64,000 nt of DNA from Paramagnetospirillum caucaseum (GTDB lineage Bacteria; Pseudomonadota; Alphaproteobacteria; Rhodospirillales; Magnetospirillaceae). Location of the stretch: NCBI RefSeq assembly GCF_000342045.1, contig NZ_AONQ01000009.1, forward strand, positions 1-64,000. The letters are read 5' to 3'. The position numbers were made by a program, and so were the translations under genes. Shown here one piece after another: positions 63,274-64,000 of this stretch (within the stretch, counting starts at the first letter, position 1; every line of letters starts with the position of its first letter). Below the pieces are notes generated by a model. The model had not been told where the DNA came from. It searched no databases and worked only from the letters and a program-made list of their open reading frames with translations.

Positions 63274-63669
63274 TCAGGAGAAAGAGGGCGGACCGCGCTG
63301 AGGATGGGGGAGATGGCCGGGATTATCCGGCGCCCCGCCATCGACAGGCGGGATAAGGGTGAACAGCGCCACCGGCGTAGGAGCCACGCTCCACACCAAT
63401 TCAGGAGCCATCAGCTTGGCGCTGGCGTGAATCTGGCAGAATTGGCAGTGGTCATGCACCGCCTTGGCCGGGGCCGGAGCGGTATCGGCCGTGCCGGAAT
63501 GGCAGATGGATGCCGCCAGTTCCTGATCGATGGAAAGAGCGGCCTGGGCCGGGCCCAGCGGCAACAGAATCTGCAGCACCAAGGCAAGCGCGCCCGCCCA
63601 AGCGGCAAACCGCCCAAGGCAGCTCCCCCGCTTCGCAACCGCCGATGCTTTACCCTGGGCCGGAACCAT
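63274..63669 (-). CDS. DUF2946-like small exported protein with HDHCQFC motif
   Basis: A 131-residue protein: N-terminal hydrophobic segment (about 22-44), ASICHSG, then AVHDHCQFCQIHASAKL (about 70-86), followed by a hydrophobic stretch and a proline-rich tail. It is the second DUF2946-like protein of the window and, read on the minus strand, the first gene of the copper block. A TATACT -10-like box lies upstream. The tail PHPQRGPPSFS resembles the proline-rich tail of the paralogue at 51923. Confidence 0.65.
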   Translation of the reverse strand: MVPAQGKASAVAKRGSCLGRFAAWAGALALVLQILLPLGPAQAALSIDQELAASICHSGTADTAPAPAKAVHDHCQFCQIHASAKLMAPELVWSVAPTPVALFTLIPPVDGGAPDNPGHLPHPQRGPPSFS

Positions 63670-63729
63670 TTAACCCCGCGTTGCCGCCGTGGACAGTATA
63701 GGAATTTCTAATGTAGCACACGCCTTTGA

Positions 63730-64000
63730 ACCAAATCCACTGCGCTCATCCCGAGCGCTTCCGGCACAGCACCGCTGTCGATCTTGGACCGCTTGCGCGA
63801 GCGCGAGAAGGAGAAGGCGCGGATTGAAGCCGAACTGTCGGCGCAGCCGGTCGATGAGGGCGTCATCGCCATGATGCCCAATCTGGCTGAGGTCTATGCC
63901 CGCAAGGTGGCCGATCTCGCCGATGCCCTCAACGCCCCCGAGATCAAGGCGGAGGCGACGGAAATGATCCGCCAGTTGATCGACAAGGTTGTGATGATCC
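63730..64000 (+). pseudogene. Truncated serine recombinase, C-terminal remnant (runs off the window)
   Basis: From about 63775 the + strand reads SILDRLREREKEKARIEAEL, then MPNLAEVYARKVADLADAL and EATEMIRQLIDKVVMI. This is the C-terminal coiled and zinc-ribbon-adjacent segment of large serine recombinases of phage and transposon type. The frame is closed upstream by a stop at 63727-63729 and no catalytic domain precedes it, so the gene is 5'-truncated; its end lies outside the window. It suggests a decayed mobile element beside the copper block. Confidence 0.7.

Noticed and set aside
52799-63669. Complete nos (nitrous oxide reductase) cluster
   Set aside because: NosL proteins and an ABC pair are present, but nosZ, nosR, nosD and the NosF/NosY types are not seen; the ABC pair is LolD/FtsX-like.

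Overview
The window is about two-thirds G+C, with densely packed, often overlapping genes. Its content points to a metabolically versatile alphaproteobacterium of the Rhodospirillales, most like Magnetospirillum. The markers are a 4-hydroxybenzoyl-CoA reductase with the extra iron-sulfur insert of anaerobic aromatic degraders, a cytochrome c-dependent nitric oxide reductase, two branched-chain-amino-acid-type transporters, LpoB-like lipoproteins and HU. The genus is an inference; no ribosomal marker is present.

Layout. 1-4996 (+): end of a short-chain dehydrogenase-like gene, an Atm1-type ABC exporter, exbB-exbD-tonB, an IsdG-like monooxygenase and a CBS-domain protein, closed by a 28-bp tandem repeat before convergent purC. 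6288-14563 (+): a solute-binding protein, LivHMGF-type transporter, feruloyl-CoA-synthetase-like ligase and acyl-CoA dehydrogenase. These face the convergent operon marR-hcrC-hcrA-hcrB-xdhC (20476-15160, -), with hup between them. Together they look like a module for uptake, CoA activation and reductive dehydroxylation of hydroxylated aromatic acids. 20572-23192 (-): copA-cueR with a clear CueR-type promoter. 23208-29131: a chemoreceptor, then a second LivHMGF set without a binding protein but with a small membrane protein. 29133-34636: a REC-GGDEF protein and an envelope lipoprotein cluster (LpoB, TPR lipoprotein, YcfL-like).

34732-36502 (-) is the most striking short locus. A cobalamin riboswitch leads into an unlisted 43-residue peptide gene whose stop overlaps the GTG start of a radical SAM/SPASM enzyme. 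This has the architecture of a B12-controlled, ribosomally made, modified peptide. 36603-45130 holds argC, a gamma-carbonic-anhydrase-like protein, a degenerate signalling protein, an orphan membrane protein, an AsmA protein and TrpB2. tRNA-Lys(CTT) follows with promoter and terminator.

45472-52376 (-) is the nitric oxide reductase operon: a Crp/Fnr regulator, then norC-norB-[terminator-like hairpin]-norQ-norD-norE-norF. Upstream lie a DUF2946-like protein, an FNR/NNR box and an unusually AT-rich intergenic stretch. 52799-63669 (-) is a run of about 11 kb with 14 genes and almost no gaps: DUF2946-like protein, two small membrane proteins, FtsX-type permease and ATPase, a CxxC membrane protein, TlpA-like thioredoxin, an unlisted 54-residue metal-binding protein, a small membrane protein, an HMA_2-like protein, a copper-type P-ATPase, a TauE/SafE-like protein, two NosL-family proteins and an ATP-grasp-like protein. 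It reads as a copper handling and delivery system for a periplasmic enzyme, but no nosZ is in the window. The right edge carries the C-terminal remnant of a serine recombinase, a sign of past mobile-element activity beside this block.
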